Positions 21,803 through 33,329 of a stretch of DNA of 64,000 bases are shown one piece after another. Position 1 is the stretch's first letter. Each line of letters opens with the position of its first letter. The notes below the pieces were generated by a model that was not told where the DNA came from, ran no database searches, and worked only from the letters and a program-made list of their open reading frames with translations. The DNA is from Adiantum capillus-veneris (taxonomy: Eukaryota > Streptophyta > Polypodiopsida > Polypodiales > Pteridaceae), in the NCBI GenBank assembly GCA_014529385.2, contig CM043943.1, positions 102,031,855 to 102,095,854 of the forward strand, written 5' to 3'. Made by a program: the position numbers and the translations under genes.

Positions 21803-24033
21803 TTAGGCCCCCCCTTAGATAATGGTACATTCATGTACCATTTATCCGACCATGCAACATGTAGATTGTGTAACGTCTGTCTTTGTCTGCTCTCATCTTT
21901 GAGGAACCTTTGTTGTATGATTAAAAAACCTTGTGTGATATGAAAGGTTCTCAGAGCCAATAGCAGGATGTAATAAAGTGACTGAGTAAACCTCCTCCAT
22001 TGCGAAAGTTTCCATAAGCACCCCCCAGGATCAAAGATCTTGAAATATCTTTCCCAAAGAGAGATGTATGGTATGGAATCACTTACTGATTTCGGTTGAA
22101 GAAACTTGTAGATTTTAGTGTTGTCCATCATTGCATCTATCAGTATGAATGTGATATAAAAGATTTGTTTCTCTTCCTCCTCTGTAAATTTGATGTATCT
22201 GCTACGATCTTCAAGAGCTTGTATGAGCGAATTCCTGAACTGTAGCTCATAAAATTCATTCAACCTGGGTAGGCTCACCAAGTCAAAAGTTATATGGCCT
22301 TCATGATTTAGGAAAGCTTGATCCATGCTTCCAGCTGCTATTGGAAGATATTGCAAATAGTTTACCACATAAGTAGATAATAGACGAAGGTTTCTATTGC
22401 TTCCAACACATTGGAAGAGAATAGATTTTCGTGCTGATTGAAGAAATATCCACATGTAGCAATCAACAAGTTTTTCGTCTATGATGAAGACCAGAAGCAT
22501 CACAATGTGCGACCTCCATACACCAAAGAACCAAATGAAGAAGGTTTGGAAACATCCATTCATCACCAAGTATTCATGTCCTCTTCCACTTAAGAAGGTA
22601 TGGTGCCCCTGATGAAAGGTATATGTGAAGAAGGGAGAAGTCGACTTTGAAGAGGTGAAACCCAATGTGAAGATGATTGGGGCTTCAAAAGTTTGGATTT
22701 TCTTGCTAAGAGATTGTCCCATGAATGAAGAGCCACCCACTAAAACACCATTGGAGAGAATGATACCCTTCTGACAGTTTCCTTTTATGATTTTTTTTTT
22801 TACTACTCTCCCATGTTCTTCATCCCCTTCTAAGCCCCCCCTTTGGCAAGGTTGTAACTCCTCACATTGTACCACCTCAAAGGTTGATGGATTAATGTTT
22901 GATTTTGTGAAAACTTTGACTTCTTGCATGATAGATTCCTCCATGCTTAATATACATGGGTCATACCAATGCTTTTCAACATCCTCAAACACTTCTTGAA
23001 GATTATCCTCACGTGGATTCAACTCAACCTCTTCTACTTTGTTTTGGAGTTGGCATTCTATGTACACAATCATCTCTTTATGATCAATGTGGTCTATGAT
23101 CTCCCCACCTATGATTTCATCTTCTTCTTCACTCTCTTCTTTTAGACAAGATACACTCTCAGAACATTCCATAAGATCAAGGTTGCCTTCAAGGTCTTCA
23201 TTCTCCATAGAGTCTTGTTGCACAAAAGCTTCGTCTGCTCGGACTAGAAATTGATCCTCCGCCAAAAGGTTGGATGTATCCATTATTGAATCATCAATGC
23301 CATTTGAGATATCTTGTGTCAATTTTTGCATGCTTGTGATAAAGGTAGAAGAAATAAATTCCACATTTGAATCTTGGCCACACACTTTAGCACTTGAATA
23401 ATCAGTTGGCATGTAAGTAACTTCTTCAACATTTGTCGGAGTAAAAGGAGACAAGTATGGCAAAGGAGATGAATCCTTGATAAAAACACTTTCATGATCG
23501 TTGGTTCTTCCAGCATGATGGAAACCATTTTTTATGTAGAAGTACTTGTGAAACTTCCTTCGCACAATAGTGACCGCTTCTTCAAAGGGTCCACTACAAG
23601 TAACCTTAGTCTTTAGGAAAGGAGACAAACCCGAAATAAATTGCTCCATTTTTACATAATCTGGAAATGTAGAACTAAACCCACATCCTCCCCATTGACG
23701 AGAAAAAAAATCCTCATAAGCATAGTAGTCTTCACCATGTTGTTGAAGTCTCCCTAATGAAGCCCATGCTATCTCTGTTGTTGGAATTTTAGAGAATCTG
23801 GTCTTCAAAGCTTTGGAAATTTGGGTATATCCATCTTCAATTTGAGAAGACATACTCCAAAACCATTGCTCAACGTTGCCTCTAAGGCATAGCAATAGAA
23901 AATCCCCTTTTTCAATGTCATCCCTTTTACCAAGGATATGACAAACCATTCTAAAATCAGCAAGAAAATCATCAACACCTTCTTCTAGATTTCCGAAGAA
24001 GATTGGGATATCATCAAAGGTATAGCATGTCAT
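21700..24033 (-). CDS. Gag-like protein of the gag-only element, 777 aa
   Basis: This is the longest intact ORF of the window. Residues about 1-170 resemble a retrotransposon capsid domain: FFGNLEEGVDDFLADFRMV, GNVEQWFWSM, and a segment ending in FISGLSPFLKTKVT. Middle residues (about 200-400) are acidic and Ser/Glu-rich (for example KEESEEEDEIIGGE). The C-terminal part (about 560-700) is aromatic-rich and unrecognised. No CCHC knuckle, protease DSG or RT motif is seen. Its stop at 21700-21702 lies about 100 bp inside the 3' LTR, so the C-terminal ~34 residues are LTR-encoded. Being uninterrupted, it suggests a fairly recent insertion or selection on gag. Confidence 0.75.
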   Translation of the reverse strand: MTCYTFDDIPIFFGNLEEGVDDFLADFRMVCHILGKRDDIEKGDFLLLCLRGNVEQWFWSMSSQIEDGYTQISKALKTRFSKIPTTEIAWASLGRLQQHGEDYYAYEDFFSRQWGGCGFSSTFPDYVKMEQFISGLSPFLKTKVTCSGPFEEAVTIVRRKFHKYFYIKNGFHHAGRTNDHESVFIKDSSPLPYLSPFTPTNVEEVTYMPTDYSSAKVCGQDSNVEFISSTFITSMQKLTQDISNGIDDSIMDTSNLLAEDQFLVRADEAFVQQDSMENEDLEGNLDLMECSESVSCLKEESEEEDEIIGGEIIDHIDHKEMIVYIECQLQNKVEEVELNPREDNLQEVFEDVEKHWYDPCILSMEESIMQEVKVFTKSNINPSTFEVVQCEELQPCQRGGLEGDEEHGRVVKKKIIKGNCQKGIILSNGVLVGGSSFMGQSLSKKIQTFEAPIIFTLGFTSSKSTSPFFTYTFHQGHHTFLSGRGHEYLVMNGCFQTFFIWFFGVWRSHIVMLLVFIIDEKLVDCYMWIFLQSARKSILFQCVGSNRNLRLLSTYVVNYLQYLPIAAGSMDQAFLNHEGHITFDLVSLPRLNEFYELQFRNSLIQALEDRSRYIKFTEEEEKQIFYITFILIDAMMDNTKIYKFLQPKSVSDSIPYISLWERYFKIFDPGGCLWKLSQWRRFTQSLYYILLLALRTFHITQGFLIIQQRFLKDESRQRQTLHNLHVAWSDKWYMNVPLSKGGPNDSHFSAFHNCHSKLRHPTKFTQTLWLSLPFHCT
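21803..21820 (-). promoter_or_regulatory. Polypurine tract
   Basis: The element strand reads CTAAGGGGGGGCCTAA directly before the LTR start TGATAGCC, as expected for the plus-strand primer of reverse transcription. Confidence 0.8.
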
Positions 24034-24327
24034 AGTCTCTCAATGCTAGAACCACACAAAGATTAGTTCCAAACAATCATTTTCTCTCATGACATCAACT
24101 AACTACACAAAGTTTTGAAAGGTCTTTCAACATGAATTCTAGACTCTTATGTGAAAATGTTTTTCTCCTTTCTTATGTTATGCTAATCTAAACCATATTC
24201 TAGATCAATTTTTGTTGCCTTGAAATTAAACTTGGTCATACAAGTTTTCATGATTCATATAATCTACTTGATTATGCTAAAATTCAAGCATTCATGCAAT
24301 ACAACAACAATAAGCACAAAGTCATTC

Positions 24328-24346
24328 CTCTGTGGGGGCACCAATT
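24328..24346 (-). promoter_or_regulatory. Primer-binding site of the gag-only element
   Basis: The element strand next to the LTR reads TTGGTGCCCCCACAGAGG. It is not the Met site used by its neighbours. It nearly matches the site of the Tat-like Gypsy at about 38190-38207. I do not assign the tRNA. Confidence 0.65.
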
Positions 24347-26963
24347 TGAGGCGGTCCGTGGCGGGCAACAAGAAGAGCGGCCTCTAAACACCCTTCAAGG
24401 CTCCCGTGCTGCTCAATTGGGGCTGGGGCAAGCACAATCAGAGACAAAAACAACCCACAGCCAAAAACCAAACAAGAAAACAGACACCACCTAGTTGTAG
24501 ATGCGAACTAAGACGCACGTGATATCTCCTTATACTCAAACGCACAAAGAGAGGGGAATGCAAGATAGCCACACATACCAAACACAAACATTCACCACGC
24601 CAAAGAGAGGTAAAAGCACAAATCAACTTGAGAAACTCAGTCTTAGCATAAAAAGGCTAGATGCACACAAATCTTGATGCGAAATAGAGAGACAACACAA
24701 AACTTGACCTTGTTGCTGATACACAAATTGTCTTAGGGTCACGGGAGCCCTCTCACCGAGCACCCTCTTACAATTGACTTTTTAGGCAAACAATTCAACA
24801 AGCCCTCAAACCATCAAGCATGAAATAGCACAATAGACTTCAAGGACAATATACCTCCAACCACCTGATGAGCCAACTTATCAAGTCAATTTGGAGAGAA
24901 GAGTCGTAGTTGCAGCATACAATTGCACCCAAAACTATGAATCGTATTTATGGGCAAGAGTAGGCTACAAGTGTGATGCAGATTATGGTATCACTCCACT
25001 CCTCAAGATGGCATAACTAACTTCAAGCTTCTCCATGCACCTATGTGTAGTGATGGAATAGAGCACTCACAATGCACACACTCTACACAACTAGGCTTGA
25101 AGAGTGGTGTGTTATGTGTTGAGAATGGTGTGGTGTGATCATGTGATAATTTACAAGGGAGAGAAGGGCTCTATTTATAGGTTTTAGAAGCCCCGATTAG
25201 GATTAGACCTAATCAAGTTTATTTGAAGAAATCAAAGATTATGCATATTTTATTTTCTTAAATGAGGGTGGGTCTCTCTTGTCCTTTGAGTCACATGGAT
25301 GTGCGCTCAAGGGAAGAGAATTATTGAGGATGAAAGGAGAGAGAGATTGAGTGAATAATTTGGGAGTGCCTACTCTAGTAGAGGGTGCATTTTATAATAA
25401 GGTTAGTGGTTAGTAGTTAGTAATTATAGTTTGAAGTTAGTAGGATGCAGTAAAATTACATGGAACATGCACTCAAGGTGCATTATATGATTTATACAGT
25501 GATAAAAATAAAGTGAAGGATGAGAATATACACAATTTGGTGGAAACCACAAGATGTAAATGAAATTTTCTACTTTCTCCTCCAATGAATGAAGCGGTTG
25601 TAGAGCTTTGTCAGTGCAGTTCTTGTGACCATGGGGAAGTTTAATTCTCCATGATCAAACTCCTCCTTTTGCAGGGCTTGAGCTTGATTATTTGCTAATT
25701 TTTTCTCTTTTTATGAAAGGATGAAGAGGTTATGGTAATATGAATTTGATTCTAGAGAGAGAAATTGAGCTATATGTGTGTAGAGATGATAATCTTTTGA
25801 GCTATGGAGTAAGGAGAGATAGAAATGGTAAAGAAGATGAAGTAAGCCATGAAAGTTGTAGGTTTGAGTGAGGGATGGAGAGGAATGAGTGTATTGTGTG
25901 TGGAAGTGGGAAAGGAGGTGACAGAAGACTATGGGTTACTTTGTCAGAAAAGTGGGCAGACTAGGGTCCACTCAAAAAATCACAGCTCACTGGTGGTTGC
26001 TCCAAAAATCACCAAAATGTTTGAGGTGATTATTCAGCTTTTGTTCCACAGTTTCTCTTTTGACCACCGCTCCAAATTCGGAGTGGAGATGGGTGCCAAA
26101 AATCACACCAAAAGGCCTGTTTTTTATGCCTGCAAAAGTCTTTTAGTGGCCCCCTCCTTTGTTGAATTTGTACAATGCATCCAAGAGTGAGACCCTCCTT
26201 TGTCATATCATAATACAAAGCATCCAAGTTGCCCTTTACACATGCATGGAGGAGGATTATTGGTGAATAAAGAAATATATACATGGTGGGACTAGTGTAT
26301 GGACTATTCATGGATTTTAGCTCAATGAGCACATGGTGTTAGAATAATGAGTAAAAAAAAATATGGAGGAGTTACGGATATGGAAAGATATTGGAATCAT
26401 ATGATATGGTCCCTTTTTGTATTATTTTGGGTGAAAGAGGAAAAGGTATGCAAGTAAATGAAAATAATATAATAAACATGACTAAGAAAGTAGAAATCAA
26501 TTTTTTTTGTTTTCACGAGGGTGAGGGTGAAAATGTGGGGATGATTTGTACAAAAGAAAAATATGAGGTTAGAGTATGTACACATTGGCAAAAAATACAC
26601 TTATGGTGCAAGAGGATGAAAGAAGGCATACATAAGTTTAATAAAACACACGCCTAGGTATAGATATTTAAATAAAATATCAAAATAATTATAAAAACTC
26701 CCTATATTTAGGCCATATATATAATGAAATATTTACACACAAAGGCCATAATATACCTTTTTAAAATTATTTTTTTATTTTTTTGGCTCAACTAGCCCAG
26801 TGACTAGCTAATTGAGGATTTTTAAGAAAATATGGGAAAAGTCCCCTAACTCACACACGCCTACGTACAGTGAAATGGTAGGGATAGCCATAGTGTTTGG
26901 GTGAATTTGGTAGGGTGAGGTAGCTTACTACGGCAATTATGGAAAGCCAAAAAACGGCTATCA
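24347..26963 (-). repeat. 5' LTR of the gag-only element
   Basis: 2,617 bp; pair of 19178-21802. TATA box CTATAAATAG on the minus strand at 25161-25170. Differences from the other LTR are scattered substitutions and a few small indels. Between this LTR and the gag ORF is a non-coding leader of 313 bp (24034-24346). Confidence 0.85.
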
Positions 26964-27310
26964 GTATCATCGAGAATAACCATGGTATCAACGAAACAAC
27001 ATCATGGTATCACTGATAATAATCATTGTATCAACGAAACAACATCATGGTATCTCCGAGAATAACCATGGTATCAACGAAACAACATCATGGTATCACC
27101 AAGAATAACCATGGTATCAACGAAACAATATCATGGTATCACCGAGCATAACCATGGTATCAACAAAACAACATGATGGTATCACCAAGAATAACCGTGG
27201 TATAAATGAAATATCATCATGGTATCAACGAAAATCACCATGACCAAAGTACTAACAAAACATCATCATGGTACCATCAAAATCACTATGGTATCAACGA
27301 TAGATTATCA
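26964..27310. repeat. 43-bp satellite, right part
   Basis: About seven tandem copies of a 43-bp unit made of two half-related parts (CATCATGGTATCACCGAGAA and CCATGGTATCAACGAAACAA). Copies are well ordered to about 27200 and degenerate after that. Confidence 0.8.
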
Positions 27311-27729
27311 GTAAAACGACGTAAAGTATATCTCTAGAAGAAAAATTATACGAGAATCAATGAACAAATATATCATATAACAAAAGATCATGTATCATCA
27401 CTAGCTCGACAATATTTGGATGATCATCAACAGCTCGACTGAATCACACCGATATTCATGACAAATATCCATGAACAGATCTATAGATATTTGATATCTA
27501 GAAATATAGGTATCCAAGAAAAAATCATCAGTAAATGTCTCAAAACGTATTAGATAGCTTGAAATAATATAGACTTTTGAGAACATATATCTATAACATT
27601 GATTCGATTTTTAACTGTTTTTTGCAACAAAGTTACGTCAGTAACAAATATATGATTGATGAAGAGAAAATATAATTGATAGTTTTCAATTATGAGGAAA
27701 ATCAAAAGCAAACAGTAAAATTTACTTTT
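27311..27729. other. AT-rich interior of the small-LTR element
   Basis: No gene or clear repeat; AT-rich sequence between the two arrays. Short minus-strand ORFs (27401-27586, 27550-27732) have no recognisable domain. Confidence 0.4.
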
Positions 27730-28715
27730 CAAACATGTTCGCAGTCCGAGAATAATAACCCAAAATCGGTGCAGAATTTAGAGAAAGTTTCTATTACAAA
27801 GTTGTAGACCACATCGATTCCACTAGCTTCGGCGAATAGTTTTTGCAAAATCTTTTTCAATTAGAAGAAAATTTAAAAAACCAAAAACAAAAGTTTCTTT
27901 TTAGGCATGTACCTACTCCGCGAACAAAAACTCAAAATCAGTGCAGAATTTGAAAAAACTTACTTCTGTAAAGGTGTAGACCACGTCGATTCCGGTGCCT
28001 TCGATGGGTTGTTTCTACAAAATCGTTTTCAATCAAGAGAAAAATAAAAAACAAAAAGCAAAGTTGCTTTTCAGGCATGTACGTAGTCTATTAATTTGAA
28101 AAAACTTTCTTCTACAAAGTTATAGACCACATCAATTCATGTGCCTCACCAGGATCTTTCTACAAAATTGTTTTCAATTAATAGAAAATCAAAAACAAAA
28201 AACCGAAGTTGCTTTTTGGACATGTACGCAGTCCGCAAATGATAACTCAAAACTGGTGCAGAATTTGAGAAAACTTTCTTCTGCAAAGTTGTAGACCACA
28301 TCAATTTTGGTGCCTGTAGCAAGTAGTTTCTACGAAATCGTATTGAATCAAAAGAAAATCAAAAACAAAAAGCAATGTTTCTTTTCAGGCATGTACGAAG
28401 TCCGTGAACAATAACTCAAAATCGGTGCTGAATTTGAAAACACTTTCTTCTGCAAAGTTGTAGACCACATCGACTCCGGTGCTTTCAGCATATAGTTTCT
28501 GCAAAAAAAAATTCAAGCAGGAGAAAAATCAAAATAAAAAAACAAAAGTTTCTTTTTAAGCATGTACGTAGTCCGCGAACCATAACTCAAAATCAATGCA
28601 GAATTTGAAAAAACATTCTTCTGCAAAGTTGTAGACCACATCGATTTCGATGCCCTTATAAGCGTAGTCTTTGAAAAATCATTTTCAATTAGGAGAAAAA
28701 TAAAAAACTAAAACG
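27730..28715. repeat. Tandem array, ~170-bp unit
   Basis: About six copies, marked by the 'gtccgcgaacaataactcaa' element near 27741, 27911, 28087 (shortened), 28229, 28399 and 28569. Each is followed by CAAAGTTGTAGACCACATCG and an A-rich tail. It lies directly upstream of the primer-binding site, in the leader of the small-LTR element. Confidence 0.8.
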
Positions 28716-28719
28716 TCCT

Positions 28720-28731
28720 GCTCTGATACCA
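28720..28731 (-). promoter_or_regulatory. Primer-binding site, initiator-Met tRNA
   Basis: The plus strand reads GCTCTGATACCA directly against the LTR at 28732; the element strand is TGGTATCAGAGC. Confidence 0.85.
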
Positions 28732-28865
28732 TGTTGAGAGAGAGCGTAGAAATAGAACCCCAAAGTATGTAGAATGCACACATGAGATGATGTATATATA
28801 GAGGGGACCTGAATGCCATATATAGAGAAGTGATATATTGAGTAGCTTCACATATAAGCTCAACA
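28732..28865 (-). repeat. 5' LTR of the small-LTR element
   Basis: 134 bp, TGTTGAG...CTCAACA, with a minus-strand TATA-like TCTATATATAC around 28791-28803. Followed by the target duplication CATGT. Confidence 0.85.
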
Positions 28866-28870
28866 CATGT

Positions 28871-28880
28871 AAATAGTAAA

Positions 28881-28938
<58 letters not shown>

Positions 28939-29563
28939 TTAACTCTATATTTCACCCTATCTACCATAATAATGCCTTTCACTTGAGCCCACATCCATGA
29001 CTCAAGTAGACAAAGACAACCCACTATAGTTTGATTTTTAAAAAAATCATAATCTTTATTTGATTAGCTGTAAATTATTGTAAGGTCTCTACTTTCGAAT
29101 TTTACACAAGTATTATTATGCATTTGAATTTTTTTTAACCATCACTCATTATTTAAGATATTCGAGTTCAAATTATGAATCGTAGGAGGGGACAAAGTGG
29201 GACACACTGTCACATGAAAAGGAGAGGCTAGTCTTCACTAATCTTAATGAAGGGGGGCTGTGTGGCCTTATCTTTTGATGATAATGACAAATTGGTCAAG
29301 CTGATGGGTACTACTCTTTCTTTTAGCAAGAGGGGGTGAGCAAGGGAGACATGGGGCTGCCTTGGGCAACAAGGCACCTTCAACTCTCTATATAAAGGGC
29401 ATTCCCACTCATTTTTACACACACTTGAACGCACATTCAAGATAGGGAGACTCTAATGCTGTGGCTACTCTTTCGTGAAGCTTCTTCAAGGCCTTGAGAG
29501 ATCAAAAACTCCTAGGCACATTTTAGTAATGTAAATTTGTTGCATCAATATACTTCTCCATCT
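28871..29563 (+). other. Non-coding stretch with TC microsatellite and a TATA box
   Basis: A (TC)n run of about 26 units lies at 28883-28935. A good plus-strand TATA box, TATATAAA, lies at 29389-29396, followed by 'aagggcattcccactc'. Across the Copia insertion this sequence continues at 45459. It looks like a promoter or the R-U5 part of another LTR, but I find no partner repeat. Confidence 0.4.
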
Positions 29564-29568
29564 CCATT

Positions 29569-29760
29569 TGAAGAAGTACGAGCGGAAGTGTGATGTGAGA
29601 GAGAGTGCGAGAAGAAGAGCACGACGATATGGTGAACTCGCTCTACTGTAATGTGTAGAGCATAATGAGTTCTTATTAGGTTTTTACAAAAGAATATGTG
29701 TACATACCTGGCGGCCCGCCCACTTACCTGGGTGACCACATTGGGATTTATACCCCAACA
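29569..29760 (-). repeat. 3' LTR of Copia
   Basis: 192 bp, pair of 45267-45458. The polypurine tract AAGTGGGAGGT lies directly inside it (element strand, 29761-29772). Confidence 0.9.
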
Positions 29761-29849
29761 ACCTCCCACTTAAAGTCCAATGTGGTACTTTAAGTGTGAG
29801 AGAAGCTACTATACAAGCTAATATACAAGAGACGTAGAGAAGTGATGTA

Positions 29850-30499
29850 CTACCCTACACCTAACTGCTTGCGAAAATGCGCAAAGCTCTCTGAGGGAAG
29901 TCCTTTTGTAAGTAGATCAACAGGATTTTTTGTGGTGTGAACTTTGACAAGCTGAAGTTGCTTATCCTCGAGCATTTCCCTGATGAAATGATACTTCACA
30001 TCCACATGCTTTGTCTTTGAGTGATAAACTGGATTGCGAGCCAATTGTATAGCACTTTGACTATCACAATATAACACAGGCATCTCTTCTTTGATTCCCA
30101 AATCTGTTACTAGTCGATTAAGCCAAATTGATTGTTTGTATGCCTCTGATGCTGCAACATATTCAGCCTCTGTAGTAGACTGAGTAACACAATCTTGTAA
30201 TCTAGAACGCCATGATACTGCTCCACCAGCCAATGTAAAGACATACCCTGACGTAGACCTTCGGTTGTCTAAGTCACCTTCATAATTAGAGTCTGTAAAA
30301 CCCTTTACACTTAGCTCCTGACTACCATAGCATATACGCATACTCTTTGTAGCTTTCAGGTATCTCAATATTCCTTTCACTGCCTCCCAATGTTTCTTGC
30401 CTGGGTTTGACATGTATCGACTTACTACTCCCACTACAAATGCAATGTCTGGGCGAGTAGCAATCATTGCACACATCAAACTACCCACTGCATCAAATT
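29850..30499 (-). pseudogene. Copia RNase H (C-terminal pol), separated from RT
   Basis: The frame has RPDIAFVVGVVSRYMSNPGK, DSNYEGDLDNRRSTSGY, TEAEYVAASEA, YCDSQSAIQLARN and HVDVKYHFIREM, a complete Copia RNase H with its acidic residues. The ORF stays open upstream only by reading into the Gypsy LTR at 30500, giving a false 298-codon fusion ORF. The start of the true domain has been lost: the sequence jumps from RT (YVDDMLIAG at 39688) to AVGSLM here, so about 150 codons of Copia are missing at the Gypsy insertion. Confidence 0.85.
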
Positions 30500-30600
30500 T
30501 GGAATGGCGGCCTCTACACCAAAACAAACTCCATTGCGGCACAAGGGAAATGAGATGAGGGCACCACCTAGTCTTGGAAGCGTGGACTAGGACCGCTACA

Positions 30601-30656
<56 letters not shown>

Positions 30657-31971
30657 GAGAGAGACAGAGAGAGCTATCACTATGAATGAAGCATTAACCT
30701 TAGTGTGTGTACAAGTAATGGATAACTTCAAGCACTCCCAACACAAATAGCATGTCGATTACTAAACAACAACTCAAGAATTAGCCAAAATTACATCAAG
30801 CACTCTCACACACACATAAAAGATCTCTCTTAATTAATATAAGTAAGAGGAGGGGAGGTTACTAGCATAAAACAATTATCACTCTAGAATGTGAAAGAAT
30901 AGAGTGAATGAATGAGCTTTATGGGCTCATGATGAGTGATACAGAGACTCAATGGGGCTGAGGGAGACTTGAAATTACAAAGGGGGGGATCCTCTTTATA
31001 TAGGAAAGAGAGTGATTAGGAGTGAGGTTAAGATCCAAGTGCAATTTGTACAAATGAAGCTTGATTAGGGACATTCAACCAATGAAGAAGCTCCTTCCAA
31101 GTGATTTGTTTACCAATTTGCAACTAATTGGCTCCATCATCACTTGTGTTGTCTTCACTCCTTCCTCCATAGCTTGAGTCCAAGAGATTCCTTATTTTAA
31201 AATGTAAAGAATCTACATAAAATCAATACATATCTAGTAATAATAGAAAGGGGTTGAATGAGAACTTATGAATTACAACAATATTAAGCATAATTTGAGA
31301 GGTGATTAGAAGAGGAATTTGTGATGGTTTTTTGAGCTTGAGAGAGAGGAGGAAGGAGGGGAGGGTGAGAAGGCTAATGGCTGATTTTTAGAGAATGACT
31401 CAATGTGGAAAAGGAAGGGTGTGTGTGTAAAGGTAGAGGGGGTGGTCTCCACCACAATTGAAAAAATTGGCATCCGCCATTTTGGCCATATCTCCTAGAC
31501 CGTAGATGCAAAAATTATTAAAAAAATATGGCTAGAATCTCCAGCTCATCAACTACAACTTTGATATGGACAACTTTTCTTGAATCGAGTGGAAGTAGTT
31601 TTTTAAAATCCAGCAAAATCATGTGTCTGTTTTCTTCCTTTACCAAGTCTTCCACATGGGTCCCATCTGTTTGAATCATCATATGGCTCCAAATCCATGA
31701 TGATATGAGCCACTCATGACCCTTGAATCATGGGTGCATGGCTCCACAACCACATCATATCTTTTCTTTTCACATTTACATATTTTCCCTTCCCTTTACC
31801 ACTAGGTTCTACATTTCACCTCCGGTGAACTAGTCAAGGAAAAATTCCCATCAAATCATTTTTTGAATTTTTCCAAGAGGTTGTTCTCACTCTTTCTTTT
31901 ATTGTAAACCTCTAGAAGCAAGGAAAACCAACAAAATGTTGTAAACAAAAATTTGTGATAGGCTCGGATCA
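30500..31971 (-). repeat. 3' LTR of the Tat-like Gypsy
   Basis: 1,472 bp; pair of 38224-39687. Contains a long GA microsatellite (about 30604-30672) and a minus-strand TATA box TATATAAAG at 30994-31002. Confidence 0.9.
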
Positions 31972-32012
31972 CAGCTCCCCCAAACTTGGCTAGGGGTATT
32001 TATGCCTCTAGC

Positions 32013-33110
32013 CTACTTTCTTTGATCTTGGGCTGACCTTATCGTGATGTGATAAGGCTTGAGACGCCATCCAATTGTGCTGGTCTTGTGCACTTTACCA
32101 TTAATGTCTTGAAGCCTGTAAGAGCCATTTTTGAACTTTTTCGTGACCAAGAACAGGCCTTCCCATCGAAAAAAAAACTTTCCATCCTTACCAGTGTCGA
32201 AGAGATTGTCATATCGAAGCACCAGAGATCCCTTTTTGATGTCTTTGGATGCTAGCTTTTTGTTGAACTTTTCTCTGCGCTTCTCTGCTTCTTGAGAATA
32301 GTGGTTGATGGCTTCTTCACGATCCTATTGGAGCCTCTCTAGATCCATGATCCTTTGATGTACTTTCTCGTTTTGAGAGCCTACCTGGCTACCCAATATT
32401 TGAAGACTTGTTAACTTCACTTCAATGGGCAAAAGCGCCTCCTTTCCATAAACCAAATGAAAGGGTGTGTACCCTAATGTGGTTTTGAAGGAGGTTCTAT
32501 ACGCCCATAGAGCTCCATTCAGGTGTTTGTCCCAATCTTGGCGCCTGGCATGTACTTGTTTGGTGAGATTTTTGTAAATGATTCCATTTACCTTTTCCAC
32601 CAAGCCATTTCACTGAGGGTAGTAAGGAGTAGAGTGTTGATGCTGAATATTTAGCTTCTGCATGAGTTCTCCTACCAAGTCTGCTCTAAACCCTGGTCCT
32701 CTATCAGATAGTATTTCAAGAGGGGTGCCAAACCGGCAACAAATGTGGTCAAAGATGAACGGACTCACATCCTTAGCAGTAATTCTATTGGTCGGCATAG
32801 CCTCAGCCCATCTAGTCATGTAGTCTACTCCCATAATGATGTACTCTTTACCTGATTGAGTGCGTGGTAGAGGCCCTATGGCATCAATTCCCCACTTCTC
32901 AAAGGGCCCATATACCTTTATTGGGTTCTGAGGTTCAGATATGAGCCGTCGTAGAACTGCTTTCTGACATTCATCACATGTTCGACACCAGTATTTTGAC
33001 ATCACGATGAAGACTTGGCCAAGTAAACCCAGCTTGTAGAACCTTTCTACTAGTGATGTCGTGTGCAAAGTGTCCTCCGCACATATCATCGTGACAAGCT
33101 TTTAAAATCT
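32013..33110 (-). pseudogene. Tat-like integrase
   Basis: Element strand order. The zinc domain has GGHFAHD and CDECQ. The catalytic core has WGIDAIGPLPRTQSGKEY, LSDRGPGF and HSTPYYPQ. A stop at about 32610 lies before the conserved 'NG..E' segment (VEKVNGIIYKNLTKQV). Then WAYRTSFKTTLGYTPFHLVYG, and a C-terminal segment with GSYRLQDINGK. The zinc domain overlaps two frames (33089 and 33669 ORFs), so there is a frameshift near 32980. No chromodomain. Confidence 0.8.
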
Positions 33111-33329
33111 CTTCAATTTCACTCTTCAAAGGCACTCTCCTAAGCACAACATCCTTACCAAGACAATACAAGTTATCATTTACTATGCGATACCTGGTAG
33201 CCTTCCTAGCTAACCATCGCCTTTCCCTTGCATTCAAGTGTTTAGGAGCCTCTCCTTGCTCCAGAATGTGCATAATATCTTTTAAGTCCTCCTTGCCTTG
33301 CTGAAGTGGAAGTTTGATGGCCACTGCTC

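Larger units (their letters stand above)
19178..26963 (-). mobile_element. Gag-only LTR retrotransposon (TR-GAG-like), 7.8 kb
   Basis: LTRs of 2.6 kb (19178-21802 and 24347-26963) both run TGAGGCGG to GGCTATCA. The target duplication is GTAT at 19174-19177 and 26964-26967, and the host array 'catggtatcaccgag' explains the empty site. The interior (21803-24346) has a polypurine tract next to the 3' LTR, a primer-binding site next to the 5' LTR, and one long gag-like ORF. There is no protease, RT or integrase. It must have been mobilised by enzymes from elsewhere. Confidence 0.85.
18314..28865 (-). mobile_element. Small-LTR non-autonomous retroelement with satellite-like interior
   Basis: Short direct repeats at 18314-18465 and 28732-28865 begin TGTTGAG and end CTCAACA (CTCAATA in the left copy). 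The element is flanked by a perfect 5-bp duplication CATGT (18309-18313, 28866-28870). The initiator-Met site lies at 28720-28731, directly against the right LTR, so the element strand is minus. Excluding the nested element at 19178-26963, the element is about 2.8 kb and encodes nothing recognisable. Its interior has a 43-bp array and a ~170-bp array. LTR size fits TRIM/SMART elements; the interior is longer than usual for them. Confidence 0.85.

Noticed and set aside
20679-26190. 113-codon ORF present in both LTRs of the gag-only element (20679-21020, 25849-26190)
   Set aside because: Antisense to the element, no known domain, and most differences between copies change residues, so no sign of selection.
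26964-28715. Possible CRISPR-like array
   Set aside because: Units are contiguous tandem repeats without unique spacers, in a plant retroelement.
29850-30746. 298-codon ORF with a Ser/Leu repeat N-terminus and RNase H C-terminus
   Set aside because: It is a chance fusion: the N-terminal ~80 codons translate the Gypsy LTR and its GA microsatellite, and the rest is Copia RNase H.
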